From assembly GCA_947644475.1 (NCBI GenBank), contig CANRZQ010000042.1:1-13599 (forward strand): a stretch of DNA of 13,599 nt, read 5' to 3'. Made by a program: the position numbers and the translations under genes. The notes under the pieces were generated by a model. That model made no database searches. It was given only the letters and a program-made list of their open reading frames with translations, and was not told where the DNA came from. This DNA comes from an uncultured Muribaculaceae bacterium (lineage in GTDB: Bacteria; Bacteroidota; Bacteroidia; Bacteroidales; Muribaculaceae). Below are positions 5,770 through 13,599 of this stretch, piece after piece; positions within the stretch are counted from its first letter, which is position 1, and each line of letters opens with the position of its first letter.

Positions 5770-8700
5770 TCGGTGGGCGACACGCCGAACTTCTTCTTGA
5801 ACGATGTCGAGAAATGGCTGAGGGTGGAGAATCCTGTCATGTCGGCTATCTCCGAGATGTTATGGCGGCCTTCGCGCAGGAGTTCGGCGGCGCGGTTCAG
5901 TTTGTAATTCTTGAAAAATACAGAGGGATTCATTCCGGTGAGCCCCTTTATTTTGTAATACAACTTAGTGCGCGAGATCGAAAGTTTGTCGACGAGCGAA
6001 CTTATGTCAAACTCCGAGTTCGACAATTCTTCCTCCATCAGGGCATAGAGCCGGTCGAGGAAAGCCTTGTCGATGGGCGATAGGTCGGCCTGGGCCGGGG
6101 TGTCGTCGAGTTTTGTCGATGACGATATGATGCGGCGCATCTTCTCGCGGTTTTGAAGCAGCGACTTTATCAATGCCAGCACATATGTCGGGTCGAAAGG
6201 CTTTGTCACATATGCGTCGGCTCCGGAGTTAAGGCCCTCCACCTGGTCGGCCACAAGGCTCTTGGCCGTGACAAGAATAACTGGGGTATGCGACAGCTGA
6301 ATGTCGTCCTTGATTCTGCGGCAGAACTCGAAACCATCAGTGCCGGGCATCACCACATCGGAAATTATCAGCGCGGGATGCGCCTCAGAGGCTATGCGAA
6401 AACCGGACTCGGCGTCGAAAGTCGCTATAATGTTGTAATGCGGACGCAGGAGGGCGCGAAGGAAGTGGACCACTTCCGTGTCGTCGTCGACAACAAGCAC
6501 CGTGGGCCTTTCGTTCCGGTCGTCGTAAGCCGGCTCTTCCTCGTCGATTTCCGGACCGCTGTAAACCATCGTATGCGGCCTGCTCACGCGCTCGCTTTCC
6601 TGATAGCAGCCGTCGGCCACGGGCAGGGTGAGTGTGAATACAGCCCCGGAGGCATCACCCTCGGCATTGTCAACGGCGAGATTGCCATGATGCAGCCGGG
6701 CAAGCGCGCGGGCATAGTAAAGGCCGATGCCTGTGCCCCAATTGTAGTAGCCGGCGGTCTGGCGGTCGAGTTGATAGTAACGCTCGAATATGCGCTCGCG
6801 CTGGTCAGCAGGCACTCCCGGCCCTGAGTCGGCCACAGAGATGTGCGCCGTGGAGCCTTCGATGTCGAGCGAAAGCGCGATGCGCCCGCCTGCCGGAGTG
6901 AATTTTACGGCATTCGACAGCAGGTTGGTTACTATTTTTTCAAGTTTGTCGCGGTCGAAAGTGGCCTCAAATGGCTGTTCGAGCCCCGACGTGACAAGGT
7001 GTATCCCTTTCTCGCGTGCGTTTATGCGGAATATGTCGGATATTTCGGCAAGGGCCAGGGCAAGGTCGCCGCGCTCCACCTCGAGGCGCAGGGTGTCGTT
7101 TTCAAGTTTGTGGAAGTCGAGCAGCTGGTTGACAAGACGGAGCATGCGGCGCACGTTGCGCTGGACAATGCGCAGCATCGAATCCTGCTCGGAGGTGAGA
7201 TTGCCGCCGTGGCGCATTTGCTCGAGAGGAGCGGAAATCATCGTGAGCGGCGTGCGGAACTCATGCGAGATGTTGGCGAAGAAACTCATGTTCATCTCAT
7301 TCACGCGCTTTTCCTGCTCTTTCTCGTAGAGGGCGCGCCCGGTCTTGGCTTTCTCGGCGTTGAGGCGGCGGCGATGACGCATAAACAGCCACACCAGACC
7401 TGCCATAGCCAGGACATAGATTGCTATTGCCCACCATGAGGCCCACGGCGCAGGGGCTATATGCACTTTCAGCGATATTTCGGCCGACTCGTCCTCTCCG
7501 TCTTGCGAGCGCACGCGGAAGGTGTAGGAGCCGGGGGCAAGGTTGGCATAATAGGCCTCATGCACATTGCGGGCGTCGACCCAGTAAGGGTCGTGTCCTT
7601 CGAGACGGTAGATATACCGGGCGTTGTTGCCCTGGGCATAGTCGAGCATGGAGAACGAGATTGAGAAGCCGTTCTGATTATGGTCGAGATATATTTCAGG
7701 GCGGTGGGCAAGCGAGCGCGATATTATTTCGGGATTCTCGGCGGCGTTCACCACCCGGTTGTGCACTTTCAGGTCTTCAAAGACAAGACGGGCGGGCTGC
7801 ACGCGGCTCACATCGAGGGGGTCGAACACCGTAAGGCCGTGTGCGCCGCCGAAAACGATGCGTCCGTCGGCAAGGCGCGCCGCCGCACGGTCGTAGAACT
7901 GGTTGCCTCCGATGCCGTCCTCGGCAAAATAGTTGGTGAACCGTCCCGATGTGCGGTCATATCTGCCGATGCCATATTGCGTCGACACCCACATATGCCC
8001 TTGCCTGTCCTCGACAAAGGCGGCAATGTCGGTGCACGGCGCGCCCGCCACACGGATAATCTCGCGGGTGGCAGTGTCGAGCACAAGCGCGCCGTTGCCT
8101 ATGGTGCCTATCCATATCTTGCCGAAGGAGTCGCTTTTGAGGTCGGAGGGAATGAACACTCCACGGGCTATCGCCTTGCCCCACTGCCCGTCGTCAATCC
8201 CGGGAGCGTCGAAAGTGGCCGATTCGGGGTCGAGCCGGGCAAGCGGCTGCATAAAGGCCCCCACGAGCATACGTCCGTCGGCATCAGGAGCAACGCCGGA
8301 AACGAATCCGAATCCCTGCGTGCCCACCTGTATGAACCGGAACTCATCGGAGCCGGGAGCAAGCATGGCCACAAACGGTGCGCCGAGCCCCACATATATA
8401 GTGCCGTCGGGACCTTCCGACATGGCATGGGGAGCGTATATGTCGTAAACCTTGGTTATGGAAAATGCAACTCCGTCGTAACGGCAACGAAAAAGTTTTT
8501 GCCCCAGCAGCGATGCCAGCCATACCGACCCGTCGGAAGATGCAAACACCGTGGATATAGTCCGGTGCGGCGAGTCGCCAAACTGCGTGAACAGCGAGGG
8601 GTCGAATGAGTGCAGCGATGAATTTGCCGGGTCGTAGACATATACCTTGCGTTCTTTTTGCGACACCCACAGGCGGCCTTGCGTATCAACACTCACGGAA

Positions 8701-9758
8701 TTTACCGCCTTGCCGGCAAATTCTCCGGCGAGTGCCTTCACATTGTTGAATTTGCCGCGCCGGGCCGTGCGCACGGCAAAACCGGCGTCGACCGAGCCGA
8801 GCCAGAGGTTGCCGTTGGAATCTGTGAAAAAAGATGTCACCTTAAAAGGAGGTGCCTCAAAGGGGAAATCGTTGTCGCTTTCCGACAGCACACGCCCCGA
8901 CAGGGCATCGTAGAGCAGCAATCCGCGGTCGAGGGTGGATATGAGTATGCTTCCGTCTGTGCCCCAGGGATGAATATGGGAGAAATGGATGTCGGCTATC
9001 GCGGGATTTTCCGATATGGCGGCAGGCGCGGCCACAAACCGCCGCGCGTCGGTGTCGTAGAAGGCTATGCGCCCCTTGCTGCCGAGCCACAGGCGTCCTC
9101 TGGCGGCATCAAAATGGTAGGCATATGGAGCCGCCGGGAGCGGAATAGAGTCTTCCAGGGCAAAAGTCTTGCCGTTGAACCTCCGCAGGCATATTGGATT
9201 AGTGACCCACAGCGTGCCGGTGCGGTCGGGATATACGGTGGAAAAATTAGTGTACTGGTAATCGAGATTACGAATCACTTCGCGGAAACGGCCCGTTGAG
9301 TCGGTGTATTCCAAAAGAGTGGAATGTGTGTTCAGAAGTATCCTGCCGTCGGGGGTCTCGATGAGTTGAAAGCCACAGTTATTCTGCGCATCAATGGGAA
9401 CATGGCGGAACTTGTCGCGGTCGTCGAGAATGGCCACACCGTTGATAGTTGCCACCCACATGCGGTTGCGGCTGTCGCGCAGCAAGGCATTAATCTGATT
9501 GTCGGGAAGATTTAATGAATCGTCGGTGCAGAAATACTGGTGAATCTCGTGCACATTATATTTATTCAGCCCGCGGAAGGTACCAATCCAGACATGGCCC
9601 GCCGAATCTTCGGCAAACGCCTTGATATTCTGGTTGGACAGTTCATTGTCTACTATCATGGGGGCGATGGCTTCTTCCGACACCGGCGCAGAGCCTCCTC
9701 GGCGGCATGCCGTGGCCACTGTTAACAAAATCAAAAATAAAGCAAGAATATTTTTCAT
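5751..9758 (-). CDS. Hybrid two-component system regulator (HTCS): periplasmic double propeller, kinase, receiver, AraC output
   Basis: This one-protein sensor-regulator (1335 residues) is of the type that controls glycan-utilisation loci in Bacteroidetes. Counting from the chosen start: a signal peptide or lipoprotein leader (1-18, Cys18); about 14 propeller repeats (about 40-650) with strands such as VWIGT, MWVAT, LWLGS and IWIGT, enough for two seven-bladed propellers; a Y_Y_Y domain (about 688-768); a TM helix (about 771-793); HisKA with NISHEFRTP (His832); HATPase with the N box (Asn945/Asn949), ADSGPG and GTGIGL (1008-1013); a receiver with VVDDD, Asp1134 in ISDVVMPGTDG and Lys1186; and an AraC-type HTH (about 1231-1332). 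All phosphorelay residues are present. An upstream in-frame ATG at 9797 would put 13 charged residues before the signal peptide, so 9758 is preferred. It diverges from the esterase-susC pair, its likely target. The ligand cannot be read from sequence. Confidence 0.95.
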   Translation of the reverse strand: MKNILALFLILLTVATACRRGGSAPVSEEAIAPMIVDNELSNQNIKAFAEDSAGHVWIGTFRGLNKYNVHEIHQYFCTDDSLNLPDNQINALLRDSRNRMWVATINGVAILDDRDKFRHVPIDAQNNCGFQLIETPDGRILLNTHSTLLEYTDSTGRFREVIRNLDYQYTNFSTVYPDRTGTLWVTNPICLRRFNGKTFALEDSIPLPAAPYAYHFDAARGRLWLGSKGRIAFYDTDARRFVAAPAAISENPAIADIHFSHIHPWGTDGSILISTLDRGLLLYDALSGRVLSESDNDFPFEAPPFKVTSFFTDSNGNLWLGSVDAGFAVRTARRGKFNNVKALAGEFAGKAVNSVSVDTQGRLWVSQKERKVYVYDPANSSLHSFDPSLFTQFGDSPHRTISTVFASSDGSVWLASLLGQKLFRCRYDGVAFSITKVYDIYAPHAMSEGPDGTIYVGLGAPFVAMLAPGSDEFRFIQVGTQGFGFVSGVAPDADGRMLVGAFMQPLARLDPESATFDAPGIDDGQWGKAIARGVFIPSDLKSDSFGKIWIGTIGNGALVLDTATREIIRVAGAPCTDIAAFVEDRQGHMWVSTQYGIGRYDRTSGRFTNYFAEDGIGGNQFYDRAAARLADGRIVFGGAHGLTVFDPLDVSRVQPARLVFEDLKVHNRVVNAAENPEIISRSLAHRPEIYLDHNQNGFSISFSMLDYAQGNNARYIYRLEGHDPYWVDARNVHEAYYANLAPGSYTFRVRSQDGEDESAEISLKVHIAPAPWASWWAIAIYVLAMAGLVWLFMRHRRRLNAEKAKTGRALYEKEQEKRVNEMNMSFFANISHEFRTPLTMISAPLEQMRHGGNLTSEQDSMLRIVQRNVRRMLRLVNQLLDFHKLENDTLRLEVERGDLALALAEISDIFRINAREKGIHLVTSGLEQPFEATFDRDKLEKIVTNLLSNAVKFTPAGGRIALSLDIEGSTAHISVADSGPGVPADQRERIFERYYQLDRQTAGYYNWGTGIGLYYARALARLHHGNLAVDNAEGDASGAVFTLTLPVADGCYQESERVSRPHTMVYSGPEIDEEEPAYDDRNERPTVLVVDDDTEVVHFLRALLRPHYNIIATFDAESGFRIASEAHPALIISDVVMPGTDGFEFCRRIKDDIQLSHTPVILVTAKSLVADQVEGLNSGADAYVTKPFDPTYVLALIKSLLQNREKMRRIISSSTKLDDTPAQADLSPIDKAFLDRLYALMEEELSNSEFDISSLVDKLSISRTKLYYKIKGLTGMNPSVFFKNYKLNRAAELLREGRHNISEIADMTGFSTLSHFSTSFKKKFGVSPTDYFAEG

Positions 9759-9822
9759 GGACTTGATTTTTCCAACGCGAAAATAACACTTTTTCACGAT
9801 AGCAGGAGGGAAAAATTATCGT

Positions 9823-9860
9823 TTTGAACAAATATGAAAACATTTGAACATTCAAGAAAG
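9823..9860. promoter_or_regulatory. 20-bp-phased direct repeat, candidate AraC-domain binding site
   Basis: Two copies of TTTGAACAnnnAnGAAA start at 9823 and 9843, exactly 20 bp apart, with 13 of 20 positions identical between units. AraC-family proteins typically bind tandem direct repeats about two helical turns apart, each half with two contact boxes, which fits TTTGAACA plus GAAA. The site lies between the divergent regulator and esterase genes, about 64 bp upstream of the esterase -7 box. Assignment to this regulator is inference. Confidence 0.45.
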
Positions 9861-9923
9861 CCAACTTAACTCATTGAGAAACACTTTTAAACATATCGGA
9901 ATCCCGGTCACCCGTATTATAGA

Positions 9924-9931
9924 TAATTTTG
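9924..9931 (+). promoter_or_regulatory. Candidate -7 box of the esterase-susC transcript
   Basis: TAATTTTG matches the Bacteroidetes -7 consensus TAnnTTTG and would start transcription near 9938, giving a leader of about 23 nt. No TTTG is present near 9901-9904 at the -33 position, which would suit a promoter that needs an activator such as the divergent regulator. Confidence 0.45.
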
Positions 9932-9960
9932 CATCGTAGAAAATACCTAAAATCTTCCAT

Positions 9961-11595
9961 ATGAAAACTAATCTAATCCTTTGTGCTATTTTGATTGCCG
10001 CCATGACCTCGTGCTCGCCGGCAAAGACAGAAAAAAGCGCGACCGGCAACCCGGAAATCCTGGCATCTGAATCAACCGCCGTAGTCGACACCGAATCGGG
10101 CAAGGTGGCCGGATATGTATCCGACGGCATACATATATATAAAGGAATTCCTTACGCCAAGGCCGCCCGCTTCATGGCTCCCGAGCCGGCCGACAAATGG
10201 GAAGGCGTCCGCTCCTGCCGCCACTACGGCCCCACATCGCCGCAAGGCGCACGCCAGGGCTACGCCTCCGACGAGACAGCCTTCGCCTTCGACTGGGACG
10301 ACGGCTACACCGGCGAGGACTGCCAACGTGTCAACATCTGGACCCCGGGAATCAACGACGGCAAGAAACGCCCCGTGATGGTTTGGCTCCACGGCGGCGG
10401 CTACTCCGCAGGCTCCGGCCAGGAACTTCCCTCCTACGACGGCACGGCCCTCGCCCGCAAAGGCGACGTAGTGGTGGTCACGCTCAACCACCGCCTCAAC
10501 GTGCTCGGATTCCTCGACCTCTCGGCTTTCGGCGACAAATATGCCGACTCGGGCAACGCCGGCCTACTCGACATTATAGCAGCATTACAATGGGTACATA
10601 ATAATATTGGTAATTTCGGAGGCGACCCCGGCAATGTGACCATCTTCGGTCAGTCGGGCGGTGGCAGCAAAGTGTCGACACTTACTGCCACCCCTGCCGC
10701 CGCCGGGCTTTTCCACAAGGCCATTGTGCAAAGCGGCTCTACCCTCCGCTCCATGGACAAGGACGACTCGCAGGCCATCGGCATCGCCATGCTCGACGAA
10801 CTCGGCATCGCCCCCTCGCAAATCGAGAAACTCAACGATGTGCCCTACGCCGACCTGCTCGACGCCGGCAACCGCGCCATAGCACGTGCCAAAGCCGACT
10901 ATGAGAAGAAAAACGGACAGGCCAACATCCTCTTCGGCTGGGGCCCCAATGTCGACGGCAAGACACTCCCCGCCCACCCGTTCGACCCCGCGCCCTCCGA
11001 GCAAAGCCGCGATATACCGATGATTATCGGCTCTACAATAAATGAATTCGCGCCCTCTGTCTATGTGCCCGCCCTGCGCAATCTTTCCGAAGAAAAAGTG
11101 ATGGAGATGCTCCGCGCGCAATACGGCGACCACACCGACGCCTATGTCGAGGCTTTTGCCAAGGCATATCCCGGCTACAAGCCCAACGACCTTATCGACA
11201 CCGACGTAATCTTCCGCCCCACCGCCATAAAGCAAGCCGACATCAAGGCCCGCCAGGGTGGCGCGCCCGTGTGGATGTATGTGTTCGAATGGCAGTCGCC
11301 CGTGCTCGACGGTGCCTTGAAGGCCACACACTGCATGGAAATCCCCTTCGTGTTCAACAATGCCGACCGTCACGCGTCGATGACCGGCGGCGGCGCCGAC
11401 GCCATGGCCCTGGCCGACCGCATGAGCCAGGCTTGGATCAACTTTGCCCGCACCGGCAACCCCGGCGACAACTGGACGCCCTACACTCCCGAGGAGGGCG
11501 CCACGATGTACTGGAACTCGACCGACGAGGTGCGCAACGCCCCCGACCGCGAACTTCTCCAGCTTGTCGACTCGCTTCCCGGCAGAAGACTCTGA
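9961..11595 (+). CDS. Type-B carboxylesterase, lipoprotein
   Basis: This 544-residue alpha/beta-hydrolase of the carboxylesterase type B family (PF00135) hydrolyses carboxylic esters. A lipoprotein-type leader ends at Cys18, so it is probably exported and anchored to a membrane. The family order is clear: KGIPYAKA (61-68), EDCQRVNIWTPG (119-130), oxyanion loop HGGG (144-147), LNHRLNVLGFL, ALQWVHNNIGNFGGDP, nucleophile elbow FGQSGGG with Ser232, the acidic triad residue Glu362 in GSTINEF, His457 in ATHCMEIPF, and RMSQAWINFARTGNP near the end. FGQSGGG replaces the commoner FGESAGG and, as I recall, marks a known bacterial subgroup. The gene diverges from the hybrid regulator and is followed after 54 nt by susC, so a shared transcript is likely. 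The substrate is unknown; removal of acyl groups from a glycan is a reasonable guess from context. A 45-bp AT-rich patch (10573-10617) breaks its GC-rich codon use. Confidence 0.92.
   Translation: MKTNLILCAILIAAMTSCSPAKTEKSATGNPEILASESTAVVDTESGKVAGYVSDGIHIYKGIPYAKAARFMAPEPADKWEGVRSCRHYGPTSPQGARQGYASDETAFAFDWDDGYTGEDCQRVNIWTPGINDGKKRPVMVWLHGGGYSAGSGQELPSYDGTALARKGDVVVVTLNHRLNVLGFLDLSAFGDKYADSGNAGLLDIIAALQWVHNNIGNFGGDPGNVTIFGQSGGGSKVSTLTATPAAAGLFHKAIVQSGSTLRSMDKDDSQAIGIAMLDELGIAPSQIEKLNDVPYADLLDAGNRAIARAKADYEKKNGQANILFGWGPNVDGKTLPAHPFDPAPSEQSRDIPMIIGSTINEFAPSVYVPALRNLSEEKVMEMLRAQYGDHTDAYVEAFAKAYPGYKPNDLIDTDVIFRPTAIKQADIKARQGGAPVWMYVFEWQSPVLDGALKATHCMEIPFVFNNADRHASMTGGGADAMALADRMSQAWINFARTGNPGDNWTPYTPEEGATMYWNSTDEVRNAPDRELLQLVDSLPGRRL
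10573..10617 (+). other. AT-rich codon patch inside the esterase gene
   Basis: These 45 bp hold 12 G/C bases (27%) in a gene that is otherwise clearly GC-rich. The codons are ATT ATA GCA GCA TTA CAA TGG GTA CAT AAT AAT ATT GGT AAT TTC, mostly A/T-ending, whereas neighbours end in C or G. The encoded residues (IIAALQWVHNNIGNF) are a normal conserved family segment just before the nucleophile elbow, so the protein looks unaffected. Confidence 0.7.
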
Positions 11596-11620
11596 AAAAC
11601 TTCCACCTGATACCAATCAC

Positions 11621-11635
11621 TTAATATCTAATCCA
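11621..11635 (+). repeat. 15-bp repeat, copy 2 (between esterase and susC)
   Basis: An exact second copy of TTAATATCTAATCCA (first at 3317-3331), in the 54-nt spacer between the esterase stop codon and the susC start codon, 14 nt before the latter. It may simply be part of the AT-rich leader of susC. Confidence 0.5.
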
Positions 11636-11649
11636 ATAAACCATTCACG

Positions 11650-13599
11650 ATGATTAAGCAATTATTACGAATCGTGCTTGTGGCTTTCCTTGCTGTGATG
11701 GCGGGAACCACGACCTATGCCCAGACCGGCACCGTGCAGGGTACGGTATCCGATTCCGACGGCGAACCGCTGATCGGCGTATCCGTACGCATCAAGGACG
11801 CCAACGCCGGCGTCGTAACCGACATCGACGGCAACTACACAATCCGTGCCAACAACGGCCAGACACTCGTATTCAGTTATGTAGGCTTTCTGACACACGA
11901 AGCCAAAGTGACAGGCCCGACAATGAACGTGGCTCTCGAGCCCGACAACCGCCAACTCGACGAGGTGGTAGTAGTGGGCTACGGCGTACAGAAAAAATCC
12001 TCGCTCACCGGAGCAATCTCGCAGGTGAAGGCCGAGGACATGGAAAACCGCACAATCACATCCGCCACCCAAGCCCTGCAAGGCAAAACAGCCGGCGTGC
12101 AGATCTACTCCGGCTCGGCCCGCCCCGGCTCAGCCCCGCAGGTGCGCATCCGCGGCATCTCATCCAACGGCTCTTGCGACCCGCTCTATGTGGTCGACGG
12201 CCGCGTTGCCTCCGACATCTCCGGCATCGACCCCAACGACATCGCCTCCATGGAAGTGCTCAAAGACGGCGCATCTGCCGCCATCTACGGCGCGGCCGCC
12301 GGCAACGGCGTGGTGCTCATCACCACAAAGAAAGGCTCGGGCAACGGCAAAATCACCTACGACTTCCAGTTCACATCCCAAAGCCTCGGCAAAGTGCCTC
12401 ATGTGATGAACTCAGAGCAGTATATCGACTACTACACCGAGGCCGGACTCATCTCCAAGGACATAATCTACAACAACTGGGATTTCGAGACCAACACCGA
12501 CTGGGTGAAGACCACCTTCGAAAACTCGAAGATGCAACGCCACATGGTAGCCTTCCAGGCCGGCAACGACCGCGGCTCGCTCTATCTCTCGCTCTCATAT
12601 CTTAACAACAACGGCATGGTAGTGGGCAACTCCGACACCTACGAGCGCATCACCGGCATGATCAACGCCTCGTGGAAAATCAAGCCCTGGCTCGAAGTGG
12701 GCACCAACAACCAGATTGAGCATTACCGCTCACGCAGCGTGGCCGAAGGCAACGAATACGGCTCGCTCATCCTCGCCGCCCTCGTCACCGACCCCCTCAC
12801 CCGCCCCACCTACACCGTCGACAACATGCCTGCCGAAATGCGCCGCGTGCTCGATTCGTCGCGCTACGGCTACCTCCTTTCCGACGGCAACGGCAACTAC
12901 TACGGCATCTCGCCCTACGTGTCGTCGGAAAACCCCAACCCGCTGATCATGCGCGACCGCGCCCTCAACGAAAACCGCGGCTACAACATCAACGGCTCCA
13001 CCTACCTTAACCTTACCCCCGTTAAAGGCCTCCTCTTCACCTCGCGCCTCTCCTACCGCCTGAGCGCATCGGAATCCTACGGCGTAAGTTTCGACTACTA
13101 TGGCAACTCCACCCAGAAGCAGGATTACCTGCAAGTGAGCGCATCGGCCTACACTCCCACCTACTACCAATGGGAAAACTTCGCCAACTACACCCGCGAT
13201 TTCGGCAAGCACCACGCCGGACTCATGCTCGGCATGTCGTACAGCCAGAGCCGCTCGTTCGGCCTCAGCGGCTCGATGAAGGGCGGCGACGACGACCTCG
13301 GCTTCAAGAAAGACGACCCCCTGTTCTGGTATTTCGCCTATGCCAACGCCACGGCTTCCAAGTCGCTTTCAGGCGGCGAGGCTTCATACATCCGCAAACT
13401 CGCCTACTTCGGACGCGCCAACTACGAATACGACAACAAATACCTCGCCCAGTTCTCGCTCCGCGCCGACGCCGCCGACTCTTCCGTGCTTCTGCGCCCG
13501 AAACGCTGGGGCTACTTCCCCTCAGCATCCCTCGGCTGGGTCATTTCCGAAGAATCGTTTATGGAAAAGACCCGCGGCTACCTCAACCACCTCAAAATC
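11650..13599 (+). CDS. susC: SusC/RagA-family TonB-dependent outer-membrane transporter (partial, 3' end beyond window)
   Basis: The frame is open from the ATG at 11650 to the window edge (650 codons; family members usually have about 1000). A signal peptide with a cleavage site after TTTYA (residue 24) is followed by a carboxypeptidase-D-like beta-sandwich (about 27-97; VQGTVSDSDGEPLIGVSV, DGNYTIRA, FSYVGF). Next come a TonB box region (LDEVVVVGYG, 103-112), the plug domain (about 118-230; ALQGKTAGVQI, VRIRGISS, PLYVVDG, EVLKDGASAAIYG, NGVVLITTKKG) and the beginning of the barrel. Such proteins import glycans or peptides across the outer membrane together with a SusD lipoprotein, whose gene would be expected just past the right edge. 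The gene follows the esterase by 54 nt with no terminator between, so they are probably co-transcribed under the divergent hybrid regulator. The start is set by the signal peptide. The transported substrate cannot be told. Confidence 0.95.
   Translation, partial: MIKQLLRIVLVAFLAVMAGTTTYAQTGTVQGTVSDSDGEPLIGVSVRIKDANAGVVTDIDGNYTIRANNGQTLVFSYVGFLTHEAKVTGPTMNVALEPDNRQLDEVVVVGYGVQKKSSLTGAISQVKAEDMENRTITSATQALQGKTAGVQIYSGSARPGSAPQVRIRGISSNGSCDPLYVVDGRVASDISGIDPNDIASMEVLKDGASAAIYGAAAGNGVVLITTKKGSGNGKITYDFQFTSQSLGKVPHVMNSEQYIDYYTEAGLISKDIIYNNWDFETNTDWVKTTFENSKMQRHMVAFQAGNDRGSLYLSLSYLNNNGMVVGNSDTYERITGMINASWKIKPWLEVGTNNQIEHYRSRSVAEGNEYGSLILAALVTDPLTRPTYTVDNMPAEMRRVLDSSRYGYLLSDGNGNYYGISPYVSSENPNPLIMRDRALNENRGYNINGSTYLNLTPVKGLLFTSRLSYRLSASESYGVSFDYYGNSTQKQDYLQVSASAYTPTYYQWENFANYTRDFGKHHAGLMLGMSYSQSRSFGLSGSMKGGDDDLGFKKDDPLFWYFAYANATASKSLSGGEASYIRKLAYFGRANYEYDNKYLAQFSLRADAADSSVLLRPKRWGYFPSASLGWVISEESFMEKTRGYLNHLKI

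Noticed and set aside
9759..9797. Upstream start (9797) for the hybrid regulator
   Set aside because: It would add 13 residues rich in charge before the signal peptide. The Met at 9758 gives a normal short basic n-region and hydrophobic core ending at a Cys.
10585..11616. 343-codon minus-strand frame across the esterase gene
   Set aside because: It is a shadow of the esterase reading frame caused by codon bias, with low-complexity Gly/Val/His-rich content and no domain.

Overview
The window looks like part of a Bacteroidales chromosome. The signs are a SusC-type TonB-dependent transporter, a one-protein hybrid two-component regulator (periplasmic propellers, kinase, receiver and AraC domain in one chain), promoters of the Bacteroidetes type (TTTG, 19 nt, TAnnTTTG) and A/T-rich start regions mostly without a Shine-Dalgarno sequence. 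Coding DNA is GC-rich with many C/G-ending codons, while the spacers are AT-rich. Muribaculaceae is a plausible family, but this rests on general impression rather than a marker gene.

Layout. (1) 1-901, minus: an apbE-like lipoprotein gene (FAD:protein FMN transferase), cut by the window edge and interrupted by one in-frame amber codon. (2) 902-1045: a divergent control region with a good sigma-ABfr-type promoter for the next gene, and a hairpin plus a strong Shine-Dalgarno sequence for apbE. (3) 1046-3313, plus: a full bifunctional (p)ppGpp synthetase/hydrolase (Rel/SpoT). (4) 3314-3729: an AT-rich tail, then a dense cluster of short perfect inverted repeats that looks like an interspersed noncoding repeat. 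(5) 3730-5769, plus: a 7TM-HD phosphodiesterase of the PgpH type (c-di-AMP hydrolase family). (6) 5751-9758, minus: a very long hybrid two-component system regulator whose 3' end overlaps pgpH by 19 bp tail to tail. (7) 9759-9960: a divergent control region holding a 20-bp-phased direct repeat, a candidate binding site for the regulator's AraC domain. (8) 9961-11595, plus: a type-B carboxylesterase lipoprotein. (9) 11650 to the edge, plus: a susC-like transporter gene, partial.

How they fit together. The regulator, esterase and SusC homologue form the edge of a polysaccharide- or glycan-utilisation-type locus: the regulator would sense a breakdown product in the periplasm and switch on the divergent esterase-susC transcript, with susD and further enzymes expected beyond the right edge. 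The rel and pgpH genes are housekeeping second-messenger genes on the same strand; in Firmicutes, ppGpp inhibits PgpH, so their adjacency is suggestive.

I found no clearly new system. The items most worth checking are the apbE amber codon, the palindrome cluster, the phased direct repeat, and a sharply AT-rich patch inside the esterase gene.
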